Below, piece after piece: positions 34,938-47,279 of a stretch of 64,000 bases of DNA. Position 1 is the first letter of the stretch, and every line of letters starts with the position of its first letter. Both the position numbers and the translations under genes were made by a program. This DNA is from Epiperipatus broadwayi. Lineage: Eukaryota; Onychophora; Udeonychophora; Euonychophora; Peripatidae. The notes beneath the pieces are model-generated. The model ran no database searches. It was given only the letters and a program-made list of their open reading frames with translations, and was not told where the DNA came from. The DNA is taken from positions 3,468,536-3,532,535 of the forward strand of contig JAQFVV010000049.1 of assembly GCA_028023455.1 (NCBI GenBank), given 5' to 3'.

Positions 34938-36859
34938 CTATTATTTAAGCCTATATTGAATGATAAGATAAAACTGCATTATGATTATTAAAAAAAAAGA
35001 CTTTGATAAATATTTTATCATTAAGCTACTATTATACTCTTAACCATTATTGATAAGTGAAATTTTATTTCATGTACATAATTTAAAATAAATTTTTTTT
35101 TAGAGTCTGTTATCAAGTTTAACTTATATATAATTTCAACTTAGATTTCAATCTTCCCTGACATCTTTCTTGGCACATCGATGAAAACAAAACACAAATG
35201 CAGGTTTCCACAAACATTTTTATCCTTAAATGATATTCAAGTATTCCTTTTGTCAATTTTACAATCCATGATAAATTTTTAGTCTCTTAGCATCATGACA
35301 ATTAAACATAGCATTTGTTGTTGTAAACATTCCATTTTAGTCATAAATAAATCAAAGGGTAGGAAGTCTGTGTTCTCCTCTTATAAATAATTTTCTACTC
35401 ACAATACATATTTCCTTGTTATAAGTATCGAATCTATTTGTAAGTGTAAGATATGATAAGACACAAAATATTTAACAAAAAAAATTACATGTGTTCTCCT
35501 TACTGAATTTGTTTCTGTTGTTATGGCAACACAAAATGTAGTTTTTTTTCTTTTTCTTTTTTTTTAGACACTAGCTCGGAATGTCATTTTCTTTTTTTCT
35601 AATCCCATTTGACATAACTTAATAGAAATTATTTCATTTTTAAATTTAATAAATAAAATGTCCATTCACTCTCAATTTATCCCAAATTAATAAACATATT
35701 TATTAAATGTAAGACCCCCAATTATTTTCTTTATTTAGTTATTTATACACTACAAAGGGAACTGTGAATGGGAACATGTGTAAATCGTAATATATATATA
35801 TAACATAAATAAATGTAGAATATTAATGCTATTTCATATACTTAAACTAAATATTCATAATTGTGTACATTGTAGTATCACATAGCTATCTACAAAATAT
35901 AAAAGAAAATGATTTAGGTTTGGTAAAATGAGAATTAATTTAATTCCCGTAGAGTCAGTGGAATGTGGAAATAATAATATATTTTTCTATTAAAAAATAA
36001 TAAAATTGTAATTATAATGTATAATTGTAATAAAGGGAAATATAATGGACTAAAATATTGCATGTTATAGAGTTGTCAGAATTAAAAATTAACCAAAACT
36101 TTTCAGATTATTAAAGTTAATAATTAAACATGATTTGTTATTTCTCAATATATTTATTAAGGCTTTATATATACATTGATGTTTATTGACTGGTCTGTTG
36201 ATTCTTGAGGTTTATACTATGTCAATGTACTATTTGGTACTTCCTTGATCTTCTAAGTCAATCTTCATTTATGAGGCTCGGTTTGTTTCAAAACAAATTT
36301 ATACAAAAGCAATATTTTATATACATTTACTTTTTTCTGATTAATAAACATATAGTTAGAGATTGTTTGAAATAGATAAGGTAAATTTTGAAAGTGGATA
36401 GTGGAAAGTGTTAAAGAACATATTGGTTAATAAATATTTTGTGATAAACGTTGATGATTTGATATAAAGATCTCTGAAAAAATTTGAGCAGAATGTATTT
36501 TGCTAGCAGGATGAAGCTACCTATGGTCTTCAAGAAATGAATATACAGCAAGCTATACATTTGTCAATAAAAGAAAACCAACTATGCTATAATCCTGCAC
36601 ACTACATATTTGTGCTGCTATAATAACACTGCAATAACTCATCCAAAGATGTTTATATCCCCTAGCATGGACTCTATAAGTGAGAAAGGTGAAAGGATCT
36701 AGTCCTAGTTAAAAAGAAAGAAAGATATTCATTGTTTAAATCAAATGTAATTATCTTGTCCATAAATTGAAATTACCATTGTCAACTTCCTTCAAAATTA
36801 TACCGGTCAATAAATTATGAAGGAAGAAAACCCCAATGATTATCCATTAGAATTTTTAT
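34938..36859. other. AT-rich DNA, nothing recognised
   Basis: No gene-like frame. Possible hammerhead-like remnants near 36.5-36.7 kb are listed in findings. Confidence 0.5.
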
Positions 36860-37030
36860 ATGTTTGCCAGCCAAAAATAAGTAAACCAACGTTTATTAAA
36901 TAGACTGAATTATTTGCTTTCCAGCCAAAATAAGCAAAAAACCAGGTGTTATTTAATAGACTATTTTATTCATTTGCAAGCCAAAAATATATAAAAAAAA
37001 CAATAAACAGACTTAATCATTTATCAATAG
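36860..37030. repeat. minisatellite, ~56-bp unit, three diverged copies
   Basis: The block CAGCCAAAA(A)TAAG...TATTTAATAGACT recurs with starts at 36865, 36921 and 36977. Non-coding. Confidence 0.85.
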
Positions 37031-40000
37031 CCTGGATAATAAATAGGACTATTTTGCATATACACCACACATGGATTATATTTTATTAATTATATATTCA
37101 TAAACTAACAGCTTACTTATGTATTTGTGGAATTGTTTATTACATTTAATACTAATCTAATTTACTCTGGAAATGTATTATATGTTTGTCTCTTCAGGAT
37201 AATATTGTCCATGTATTATACAATATTAGTCAATTATAATTCTTTTTATTTTTACGTCTGTTATTAAAACATTGACCAGGCAAGGAAGTTGAAAGAAATA
37301 TTATAGATTATGGTTATAGATAGAGATAGTAATGGAAATTATTAAAAACCATTACATTGTAAAAATGAACTTAAATTGATAGAGATGTTCATCTTCATTT
37401 TGGCAGAATCTATTATTTGAAGAAGCATATTATTGCATTATATTATTATTACTGCGTTAAATAAAATGTTAAATTTTACATTTTTGACTTCCGTGTAATT
37501 ACTTCACATGCATTTCAGCATTTAAATAGGCAGTTAGACTAAGTGATTAAGCTGTTCAATATCATAATTGTCTTGTATTCTATGCTATTGTCTGGTGTTG
37601 ATGGAATGACCATTTGATTTGAATCTGGATTCTTGGTTGCATCATGATACGTATTAGTTAATGATATCAGCTCAAACAAATTAAAATTTCTATTGATCTC
37701 AAATCACTTATTCCATAATCTCCGTATCTTATTATTAGATGAATATGCTTATGATAGAGGCATAGCAAGATGTAAATAACTGATGATGAGCAAGAAATGA
37801 ATTTCATCATCAGCAATAGGCTTAAAGACGTATAAAGCTCTTCAGTATGCTCATTATCAAATTGGTATTAAAATATAATATTCCATTATAATATATGTTT
37901 TTACATGTTTTTTATAGTAAAGACAGATCGTAAGCTTCTTTTTAAATGTCATATTGTATATTCATTTTTTTTTTTTAAAAATCTTTGTTAAAGTAATTAT
38001 TTGAAATATAATGTTTAAAAATAAATATAATAAAAAATATTTTTATTTTGCCCAAAACTCTATTCAAAGTGATGGATATATATATTCTAAGGTGTGCTGA
38101 AGTTGTCCCAAAATACACGCTCACACATACATAAAGGAAAAAGAAAATTGCAAAAAAAAAAATTATACTAAAATGTTTGATGTAATTAAAATAAGCAAAA
38201 TAAAATTCTAAGATAAAATAAATTAGAGTAGAGAAATACACATTTATTTAATATAAGTAAAATTAAATTAATTATGAATATCTTGATATTTTGTTAAATA
38301 TTAATTGTACATTTTTTATAATAGGATTAGTAAATATCTAACTTAAATGTAATTAACATTGTAGTAAGATTTATATGAAATAAAAACTAAAAAATTAAAA
38401 TATTATAAACAAAAAAGATAAGCTAAGAATTAATGTGCTAGGTGAAGGTTAGATAATGTGTGGGTGATAAGGAAATTTCTTTCAAAAATAGTGATAAAGT
38501 AAAGTATAAAGAGATCAAAATCAATTGGATACAATATATTTTTCTTTTTTTTAATTAAGTCAGAGCAGCAACACCAATGATTGAAACCATAAAAAACTAG
38601 CATTGCCAATATAAAATTGCAAAAGTCGAGCTACACAGTAGGAGAACTGCACAAATATTATTATATAATACAGCCTATGAAGATGATGGATACAAACTAT
38701 CGTATAAATATTTTTGCCATAAACATCCAAGTATGGGTTTGTTCTGATCTTTTTGTGATGTAGCTCAAAGTAGAATGAGAATACTCTAAAATACAGCTCT
38801 AAAACATAGTAAAATCTGAAATTAATTTTGTCATTATTGAAGAATATTTTTTCTCATTCATGACATCTGTTTGCCAAAGGCTAATATGCTGTAAAATATT
38901 ATGAAAAAAATATGTATAACAAAGGAAACCATAGATTTATCATTGGATCTCTGACCATTTTGAGGAAAGAAAAAAATGGATTAAACATGATGTTTCCATT
39001 TGACATGGGAGTGAAGTCCTGTAATCGTGAACTAAATGTAAACCAAAAAAACTGGTCAAATTAAATGTTCGCAGAATTAGTAAGTTGAAACCATAAAAAA
39101 ACCAGGATTTAGATATATGAGACAAATGAAAGGAAGAAAAGACACGTAATCACAGAAAAAGTAATGAATTGGGTAAGACTGTTACTTATTCCTTTTTTTA
39201 AGTTTAAAGAGATAAAATATATTTATTCAAAGTCAAATCATATTACGTCTTCTGTAAAATATTTATATTACTTTTTTTTTTCTATTTACAAATGCAAACC
39301 AATCACTTTTATTTATTCACTTTCCATGAATTTTTTTTTTAATTTTTATTATATAAATATAGAGGATTGATTAGACTATAAGAAATATAATAATATTATT
39401 TTGTTAATTGTTATACACTTTATTCTTTATTCTGTAATGTTTGCACATAAATGTAGGAGTAGTTGCCGTACTAAGATATTTTTTTTTTATTTTATTAAAA
39501 ATAAGCAATTATGTAGTTTTCACGATTTAATAAAAATTGATGACTCTATAGTTATTATATTCTTGAGAGCCAGTTTCAGATAAAAAGAAGAGTTTGACAT
39601 CACAGAAAACAAGAAGATTTGAACTCATAAATATTCCTCATTATAGTAGTAGGATCCAGGTTTTGCCATAGTATCTGATATATTATAAATAAAATATTTG
39701 TAGGGATTGGACTCTAAATTAAATTTTTGAAATGATGGTCAAGAAATATGGCTGGCATTACTATTGAAGATAAATATATACATAATAAAGACCCAGTTTA
39801 GTGATTATGAGCAGATAAAGTATTTACTCTGAATGATCATAACACCCATTAAACCTATTACATAAAATTTATATATATATATTATAGCACGTGTATAAGA
39901 ATCACACAGAACCTGCTACATTATATGTATAATCAACTTTAAAATTTGAACCTCAGTTATGTTTATCTATATGTCAAAGATTAAAAAACATCAATTTCTT

Positions 40001-40099
40001 ATTAAAAACTTTTTAAAAATAAAAAAAAATGATCAAAGGCTTGTCACTCTAAAAAGTTTTAAAAAAATACAGCAACGAAAATGACACAATGAACCTTGA
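37031..40099. other. AT-rich DNA, nothing recognised
   Basis: ORFs at 37975-38241, 38940-39125, 39164-39370 and 39401-39583 are F/I/Y-rich chance frames without recognisable domains. Confidence 0.5.
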
Positions 40100-40445
40100 T
40101 TCAGACATCTTTAACATTAAACCACTAAATGTTACATGATCACCATTGTTTATGTTTACACAGCCTGTTTTCACAGAGTCAAAACTCTTCCTACAGTATT
40201 GCCCTTGAATGCAAGCCAGAGTAATCAATGGATTCAGGAAGGTTTGTGCCTTATGTGCAGTGCTTTCAGATCCAAGGATCCACACTGATGAAAACCACAA
40301 TTTAGAAACTAATCTGGGGATATTGGATGAGTAGGCACCAGAAAGATATTTTATACAAAACCTTCCTGCATCCATTGATTACTCTGGCTTGCATTGAATG
40401 GGATTACTGTTTTTGTCTCTGTGAAAACAGAATTCATGACTATAT
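40100..40445. mobile_element. family-B hammerhead element, foldback copy
   Basis: The left part (40100-40250) is a minus-sense family-B piece: CATTAAACCACTAAATGTTA..., ACAGTATTGCC, GTAATCAATGGATTCAGGAA. The right part (40250-40445) returns plus-sense with an intact hammerhead and then CCTTCCTGCATCCATTGATT. The two GGATTCAGGAAGG / CCTTCCTGCATCC blocks form the inverted arms. The two ORFs here (40049-40375 minus, 40327-40542 plus) are by-products of the repeat. Confidence 0.8.
40270..40328 (+). ncRNA. family-B hammerhead ribozyme, intact core
   Basis: AUCCAA..GGAUCCACA, CUGAUGA, stem II AAAC-CACAA-UUU(A) (weak), GAAA, stem III ACUAAU, C17, UGGGGAUAUUGGAU. Stem I pairs 6 of 7 plus 6 bp. Predicted cut after 40314. 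Stem II has eroded to A-U pairs. Confidence 0.75.
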
Positions 40446-40900
40446 AAATACACTAAAACAGATACCTCATTATTTTTTATTTTCTATTAAGTGTCAAAAG
40501 AAAAATAATATATTGTTACATTTTTTATTCTGCATGACATGATAATAAAATTATAGTACAGTATGATATGAATTCTTGATATTCTGTTTAATTTCATTAT
40601 GAGTAAATTAGCTATTTCCATCATTATTTTGCTTTATCTAGAAATAAATGAGTACTCAGATTAGATATTATCAACTATAATAAAAAATATGAGATTATCA
40701 TGATCAATGTAATTTTATTATTGTTTACAATCACCTTTATCTTTAGGGTAATTGAAATTTATATCATTAGTTTGAATAGTAAAAAAAAGGCTCTAAATCT
40801 ACAACTCCCATTTGATAAAGGACAATAGCTTAGTAACTTGACTGGACATTTGAAAATCTTTACCATGTCAATGAAATTTCTGGATAGGTAAAGAAAAATG
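40446..40900. other. AT-rich DNA, nothing recognised
   Basis: No features seen. Confidence 0.5.
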
Positions 40901-41131
40901 GATTACTGCTCCTAATTTATTGTCAATAATATGGATTACTACTGATAATGCACTATTAATAATGTTGATTGCTGCTTTTATTACACTGTCAATAATGTAG
41001 ATTATTGCTGCTAATTCATTGTCAGTAATGTGGATTATTACTCCTAATGCACTGTGAGTAATGAGGATTGCTGATTCTAATACACCATTAATAATGTTGA
41101 TTTCTTCTCCTAATACATCATCAATAATGTT
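40901..41131. repeat. 33-bp minisatellite, seven copies, open on the minus strand
   Basis: Unit GATTACTGCTCCTAAT..A(n)CA..GTCAATAATGTG, with starts at 40901, 40934, 40967, 41000, 41033, 41066 and 41099, so an exact 33-bp period. On the minus strand it reads without stops as seven 11-residue units of the kind IIDNxLxAVIH. There is no ATG, and a TAA lies just upstream. A TGA stop ends the frame near 40870. Confidence 0.95.
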
Positions 41132-42721
41132 TTATCTGTTTGTGACAATTATAATATTATTAATTCATAGCATAAGTTATATAAGTGAAATGATAAGAAG
41201 ATTATTGAAATATAACATAATTTAACATGAAAAATTTATTTGGAGAAAATTTATAAAGCAATATTATTTGGAAAAGTAAAAGGCCATGTGGCTCACTTGG
41301 ACAAAATGTTCTTTAGTAGTCATTTTATGTATCTGTTAGTCTACAAAATGGATTTTGCAGATCAACCATGAACATTAGACTATTTTTGTCTTCTAAAAAT
41401 AATTAAAAAAAGTTTTTATTTTTCTTAAAAAAATAAAATTGGAATTAATAACTTTTAGTTTAATATTAACTCAAATACCTCGTGGTATAGGGTCAGTTCA
41501 TGAAATGGAATTTAAATCTGTGGCAAATAAATATTCAAACTTTGTAAATTAGAAGCTGGCTTAGAATTTTTAAGCAGCTTATTCACATTCCACAACCAAC
41601 TCAATTCACGTAATGTATTGGTTCAATAAATGACAATCAGGCTACTAGTAATTAGAAATCAAAAACTACAGACTAATTTTTGTAAAATAATAGGAGAGAT
41701 GTTATAATTTCTTATAAGCGTTTGATTATCTTTACCTTTACTTTATATATAATGAAATTAATACATAAATTAGCCCAAACATCTTTATGTTTTCCATTTA
41801 TTTATTTAAATGGAATTAAACAATTTAAGAAGTGCGCGAAACATTCTTTCTGTTGGTTAGTATATAAATGGTTGATGATTTGGAAAATCAGGGAAAATTT
41901 GAGCATCACTCTATTCAATGAACTTTACTGACAATTTTTATTTGTTTATTTTCTTAAATAAAATTAATTCAAAAACTTTTAGTATTAGAATACCTAGTTT
42001 CACTGATATACTAATTTAACATTACTTTAACGTCTAGGACCAGACAGTTTATTAATTTACATATTGTTTGTTATCTTATGTAAGAGTAACTGTGAACTAA
42101 AATCTGCTTGTTTCTTACATTTATTCTAGCTATATATTAAATTGAATGTTTTCGTGGAAAAAAAATGTTTTATAAATCATATTTTTAGGAACAACCATGT
42201 TTAATAAAAAAATAACATAAAAATAAAATACTGATATTTTGACAAAATAACACATGCTCTCAATTGGGTAAAATAGTAATCACGTGGTTTGTTGCAGAAA
42301 TAATAATTGCATCATATATTGTTGATCATTATAGTTTAAATTTGGGTGGTGTTTTTTATGCTCATTTATGTAAGAAAACTCTTCCATATATATAGTAACT
42401 ATATTGTTTTATTATATTTGTTCATAGAATTTGTTCTTTTTAAAATTTGTATAGTCTTCCAAAATAACTTTTGATAATGACTGTTGCATGTGGATATGAT
42501 TTTAATACTTGAGAAATGTATACAATCATCAGTCTCTAAAATATGAAGAGCAAATGCTGAGGTTATTGAGTTTTTTTATTGCATTATTTGTTCATCTCTT
42601 CTAGCATTTACACAGTAATTTTTCTTTTTTATGTAAGCTACAGGATATCTGATAGACCCTCATTCTTTCAGAGAATGAAGATTTTAGACTTGGTTAGTTT
42701 ATTATTACTCTTTTATTCAGT
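41132..42721. other. AT-rich DNA, nothing recognised
   Basis: ORF 41722-41931 and similar frames show no motif. Confidence 0.5.
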
Positions 42722-42739
42722 GGAGAAGTGCCTACTTGG

Positions 42740-42795
42740 TCAATATCCTCAGACTAGTTTCTAGCTTGTGGCTTTAATCAGTGAGGAGACTTGAA
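42740..42795 (-). ncRNA. degenerate family-B hammerhead
   Basis: Minus strand: UCCUCA CUGAUUA (G8 lost), stem II AAGC-CACA-AGCU, GAAA, stem III ACUAGU, C17, UGAGGAUAUUG. One key base is mutated. Confidence 0.65.
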
Positions 42796-43252
42796 TTTGG
42801 GAGCACTGCACCTAAGCCTTAGAATCTAATGCAAACCTACAGCAGCCACTTTTTACCTTATTAGCTAACTATAAAGCTTTGAGTGCAAAATTAAAACACA
42901 ATAAGGTTTTCAATTCAAGCTCATTAGCTTGTATAGTTGTATAGATCTGAACTCAGTTCAGCATCAATACTTTTTGGTATCTTGGCAGGATTGGTTTTAA
43001 GCCATTAAACATCACATGAAACACCATTTCTTATCCTTACACAAGCTGTTTACACAGAGTCTAAACTCTTCATATTGTAATGCAAGCTAGAGTAGTCAAT
43101 GGATGCTAAAAGGCTTGTGCATAAAATCACTATCTAGTGCCTACTCACCTAGTTTCTAGCTTGCACTCAAAGCTTTATAGTTAGCTAATAAAGTCCAAGG
43201 TAGCTGCTGGAGGATTGCATTAGAATCTAAGATCTAGGTGCAGCAGTCTCAC

Positions 43253-43310
43253 ATCCAAGACTCCTCATTGATGAAAGCCCAAGCTAGAAATTAGTCTGGC
43301 AATATTGGAT
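43253..43310 (+). ncRNA. degenerate family-B hammerhead
   Basis: UCCUCA UUGAUGA (C3 lost), stem II AAGC..AGCU, GAAA, stem III AUUAGU, C17, UGGCAAUAUUGGAU. The overall fold is retained. Confidence 0.65.
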
Positions 43311-43699
43311 GAATAGTCAGTAGATGGGGATTTTATGCACAAGCCTTCTAGCATCCATTGATTTCTCCGGCTTGCACTGGTGGTATTACTGTATGGAGAG
43401 TTTAGCCTCTGCGTAAACAATTTGTGTAAGGATAAGAAATACTGTTCTAGTGATGTTTAGTGGTTTAAAACCAATCCTGCCAATAGGATTATGATGACTG
43501 TAGTTATTAAAGAACCAAAGACACCAAAATGTATGGATGCTGAACTGAATTCAGATCTATATAACTATACAAGCTGATGTTCTTGAAAACATCATTGTAT
43601 TTTCATTTTGCACACAAAACTTTATAGGTAGCTAATAAGATAAAAGGTGGCTATTGGAGGGTTGCATTAGATCCTAAGATCTAGGTGCAGTGCTCTCAG

Positions 43700-43758
43700 A
43701 TCCAATGCTCCTCACTGATGAAAACCATAAGCTAGAAACTAATCTGGGGATATTGGAT
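43700..43758 (+). ncRNA. family-B hammerhead ribozyme, intact core
   Basis: AUCCAA-UGC-UCCUCA, CUGAUGA, stem II AAAC-CAUA-AGCU, GAAA, stem III ACUAAU, C17, UGGGGAUAUUGGAU. Stem I pairs fully as 6 + 6 bp. Predicted cut after 43744. It keeps every conserved core base except the 10.1/11.1 A.A pair typical of this family. Confidence 0.8.
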
Positions 43759-43915
43759 GAATAGGCACTAGCTAAGGATTTTATGCACAAGCCTTCTAGC
43801 ATCCATTGATTATTCTGTCTTGCACTGGTGGTGTTATGGTATGAAGAGTTTAACCTCTGTGTAAACAGCTTATGTAAGCTTAAGAAAAGGTGATCATGTG
43901 ATGTTTATTTATTTA

Positions 43916-45170
43916 AAATACATATTCTAGTAGAAACATTTGTTTATGCTTCTTGGTGTTTTTGAGTGACAGTATTGTAGTAATTTATTAGTAAGACATC
44001 ATGTATGTTTTTCGTCTCTTTTCTTAATATGGATTTATTTGGGAGTAATAATGCTCTTGTGAAAAATGATTTACCTACAGTGAAAATTTAGGCTGGATGA
44101 GATAACATCTTTAGGTATATTATCAGTATATGTGAGTTTCCTACATAAGGCATTATTATTAGTTTTAAACACAAGAACATTAAAAAGAGTGCTTTCCATT
44201 CTTCTCCATTTCCATAATGAATTTGATGTCTATATTCCCAAATTAAATTTATTATGGAATTGAAAGATGGAAAACTCTCTTTTTTTCATGCTTTTCTAAA
44301 ATTAAAAATGATAAACTTACACATAGGCATCGTGTCACCACTATCCAGCCCAAATCTTCTCTGCAACTAAACTACTCCCAACTATATCTACATTAAGAAG
44401 AAAGACCAAACATATATGCAATGTCTTATTAATGTTACAGTTACAATACCATCACTTTAAATATATCAATGTGTCAAATCGATAACATCAAAAAAGTAAA
44501 AACTTCTATTAGAGTATGCATTCCTTATATAAAAAAAATGTCAGATAATATTTGGGTATTTTATGAAATGCTATATATAAAACATATTCTCCAATGAACA
44601 AAAGATTTATTCTATTCTAAACAAACTCAAAAAATTAATTCTTTTGGAAGCCCAAAAGTCTAGGACACCATCTATGGCATGTGCCAGAACACATATATAG
44701 GAAAAACAATCACCATATAAGTGGGTAAAAGAGATGAATGTGTTAATGAAGTAAATAAAACTCCCCCTTAGCATTTATTCTCCTTGTTTTAGATATTGAT
44801 CATTGAATAGATTTCTCAAATACTAGAATCATTTTCATATAAAATATTCATCTTCAAAGAGAATTCAGGAAAACTATAGAAATTTTAAAAAAACTAAAGT
44901 ACATGAACTAATGTGATAAAACAATAAAATGATTATCCATATAGAAGTTTTTTATCAGAGAAGAATGTATATACACACAACCCAAATTAAATCAAACTGA
45001 CCAATAACCATACGATACATTTATTATCTCTTCAACAACCACCACATGATATTGCTGAAAAGCTAATACTTTAATATTATTTCATATTTTATTAAACATT
45101 GTTGCTTCTAAAATCATGATTTATAATATATAAAAATAATCCCAGTGCTTAATAATTGTGATATATATAT
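43916..45170. other. AT-rich DNA, nothing recognised
   Basis: No ORF with a recognisable domain. Confidence 0.5.
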
Positions 45171-45174
45171 ATAT

Positions 45175-46536
45175 TATAACGTTTTCCATTTTGATAGGCC
45201 TCTACACGCTAATATAAACTGCGCGCGAGTTGATCAAGCAATGTCAAACAAGAAGAAAGTTGTATTTCTATTCTAAAAACATAGCTATATTTCCTGATCA
45301 ACTCGGCCTATTAATAGTTGAGAATTATGCTATTGACAAGATCAGCTTTTAATTTATTTGATAGGCACCAGAGTTCTACAAGAACTCACTGAAACCGTCA
45401 CATAGCATCTCGCAAATTAAAAAGAAAAGATATTTTTAAACTAATCGGTATTACATCATACCGTAACGAGAATTATTTTTTTAAGATTATTATTCCTGGG
45501 CTTATTGAAACATATTGGCAAAGGTAAATTACATTTTAAATCTCATTAGACTAATAATAAAAAATAATAATTATTATTAATAATGCACAAATGAAAATTT
45601 GTTTTAGAAATATTTTTATTCTAATAGACTAAAAAAATATTTGAAATAAATTACTTATCAAGTAAATTAGAGAGAACACAACTCAGACGTGAATCAATTA
45701 ATAAAAAACAATTTTACAATTACTGTTCATATCTAAATTTCTTCTAGAAAGTTCCTTAAAAAAATGAATGTCTCTTGTACAAGAAAATTAATGTCTCTAT
45801 CGGGATTGTTTAAACATACTTTTAGAAATTGTTTGAAAACGTTTAATTTGGTCACAATCAGGAGTAATGAAGTATAACTTACCGGTAAGTTTTGTGAATT
45901 CAGTAGTAGATAACTATGCATAGTTTTTTGGGTAGAATGAGCTCAGCCTTTTGGTTATTATTTGATCTTGTGGTCCATTCTCCTAGTCAGTCACGAAGGC
46001 TTTTCCTGGTGTACATCTTCAGGCATGATGTTTGCAGAAGCTCCGGTTCACTCCGACATGCCGAATTATTTCAGTGTAGGGTGATCCTGGATGTATTATT
46101 GTTATCCAGGACTGACTAGAGAGACTAATGGAACAAGATGTTCTTCAAACTGACATCTGCCTTTTATACTAGAGGCCCAATTTTCCAACTTCTGCGCATA
46201 TCTTTTGTTTGTCAAAATATACGTTGATAATCTTATATATTCTTTATAAAATTTATGTAACAAAGTCTTTATTTTTTTCAGCAAAATTCTGCCATCTTTA
46301 ATTAGTTGAAGTATTTTTACTTTCTCTTATCTAGATTGGTAATTTATGTCTTTTGTTCTCTCCAATTCTACTTTTATTTCTAATTACATTAAAAAAATAC
46401 GAAAAAATAATTTAACTTTCACTGTACGTTATTTTTTTAAAAAAAAATTAGTCAAAAAAAAAATCTAAATTTACTTTTATTTTTTAGCTTTTACCAAATG
46501 CCAATATATTTGCAACGTATATAAATAAACGTTACA
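45175..46536 (-). repeat. 3' LTR of the non-autonomous element
   Basis: 1362 bp. It contains a perfect 16-bp palindrome AACTTACCGGTAAGTT (45876-45891), which presents a splice-donor-like GGTAAGT on both strands. The 60-67-codon ORFs at 45733-45921, 45916-46119 and 46102-46284 recur in the other LTR only because the LTRs are duplicates, and no protein family is recognisable. Confidence 0.88.
46160..46169 (-). promoter_or_regulatory. TATA box of the 3' LTR
   Basis: The same TATAAAAGGC with a TCAGTTTG initiator-like site as in the other LTR. Confidence 0.65.
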
Positions 46537-47279
46537 ATACCACCAGTGCCAGGAGATGAGAATAAAATAGGGGTTTACACTAATTTTATTCTTAAGTTTT
46601 TAAATTCATATTCGTGTTGTTTTTTTTTTTTGTAGCAGTAGCGTGCTGATATGTCGTGTAGACTCATTCAACAAGCGACGTTCGGCTTTAACGCCCACTT
46701 TTAGGTCTAACATGGCGGGAATGGAAAATATTTCACATTCATCTGTGTCCTTTCCGCTTTAATGTAATATTAACGATAAGAAGCCCAAGTTATAAGCACT
46801 AACAAGCGTTGCTCATCGTTTTGAGTCTTACAGGCTCGCGGCAACTTGGTCCGCCTTCCCCTTTATTGGGATCCCTGCTAGAAATAGTCTGATGGGCATA
46901 TAAAGGTGGTCTTATGTTAATATACTGCGTACTAGGACTCGGGGCTATGTTTTTCCCCTCTTCAGTAACCACCTACCCGGTCAAATACTTGTGACTTACG
47001 TCTACATCAGCCACGATCGTGTTTTTTTTAGACATATCAAAAAAAATATACATATATTTTTTTCTTTCTGGAAGTCATATTAAAAAAATATTTTTTTTAT
47101 ATTTTAATAATCAGGGTTTAATTAGTTAGTTAGTTTTTATAATTTTTTTTTTTTATAAAAAAATTACTATTTATTTTCCGGCTGTGAGTTTTTTTGGGGT
47201 CAACGTTGTAACGTTCTTTATCATTACAACTTATCTCAGGTTGTGGTTGTTAAATCGAAGCCCTAGTTGGGTAAGCCAT
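46537..47279. other. internal region of the LTR element, no coding sequence
   Basis: 743 bp, less AT-rich than its surroundings, stops in all frames. It has a T-rich patch at 47030-47170 and an inner CAACGTTGTAACGTTC motif resembling the LTR end. It may be a packaging or leader remnant. Confidence 0.6.
47261..47278 (-). other. putative primer-binding site
   Basis: One base after the minus-strand 5' LTR: TGGCTTACCCAACTAGGG, followed by CTTCGA. With a two-base insertion it resembles the tRNA-Lys type PBS (TGGC..CCCAAC..GGGGC). I recognise the resemblance only by eye. Confidence 0.5.

Larger units (their letters stand above)
42722..43915. mobile_element. family-B hammerhead element, 1.2-kb inverted array
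   Basis: The left half (42722 to about 43190) is minus-sense and the right half (about 43190-43915) is plus-sense. The halves share complementary blocks (CACTAGTTTCTAGCTT / AAGCTAGAAATTAG; TTTATAGTTAGCTAATAA; CCATTGATTACTC-type). The right half holds two direct units 447 bp apart (hammerheads at 43253 and 43700), about one family-B unit length. No protein and no convincing TSD. Confidence 0.82.

Noticed and set aside
40049-40542. 108- and 71-codon ORFs at the 40-kb element
   Set aside because: They fall entirely on family-B repeat sequence and translate the ribozyme region. The same sequence in other copies is full of stops.
45733-46284. Pairs of 60-67-codon ORFs repeated at 47842-48395
   Set aside because: Their repetition only reflects the LTR duplication. 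No known domain is present, and the frames fall across promoter and transcript-start regions.
46537-46560. Plus-strand primer-binding site resembling tRNA-Leu (GTGCCAGGAG)
   Set aside because: It does not begin with TGG next to the LTR, and the TATA boxes and the other PBS place transcription on the minus strand.
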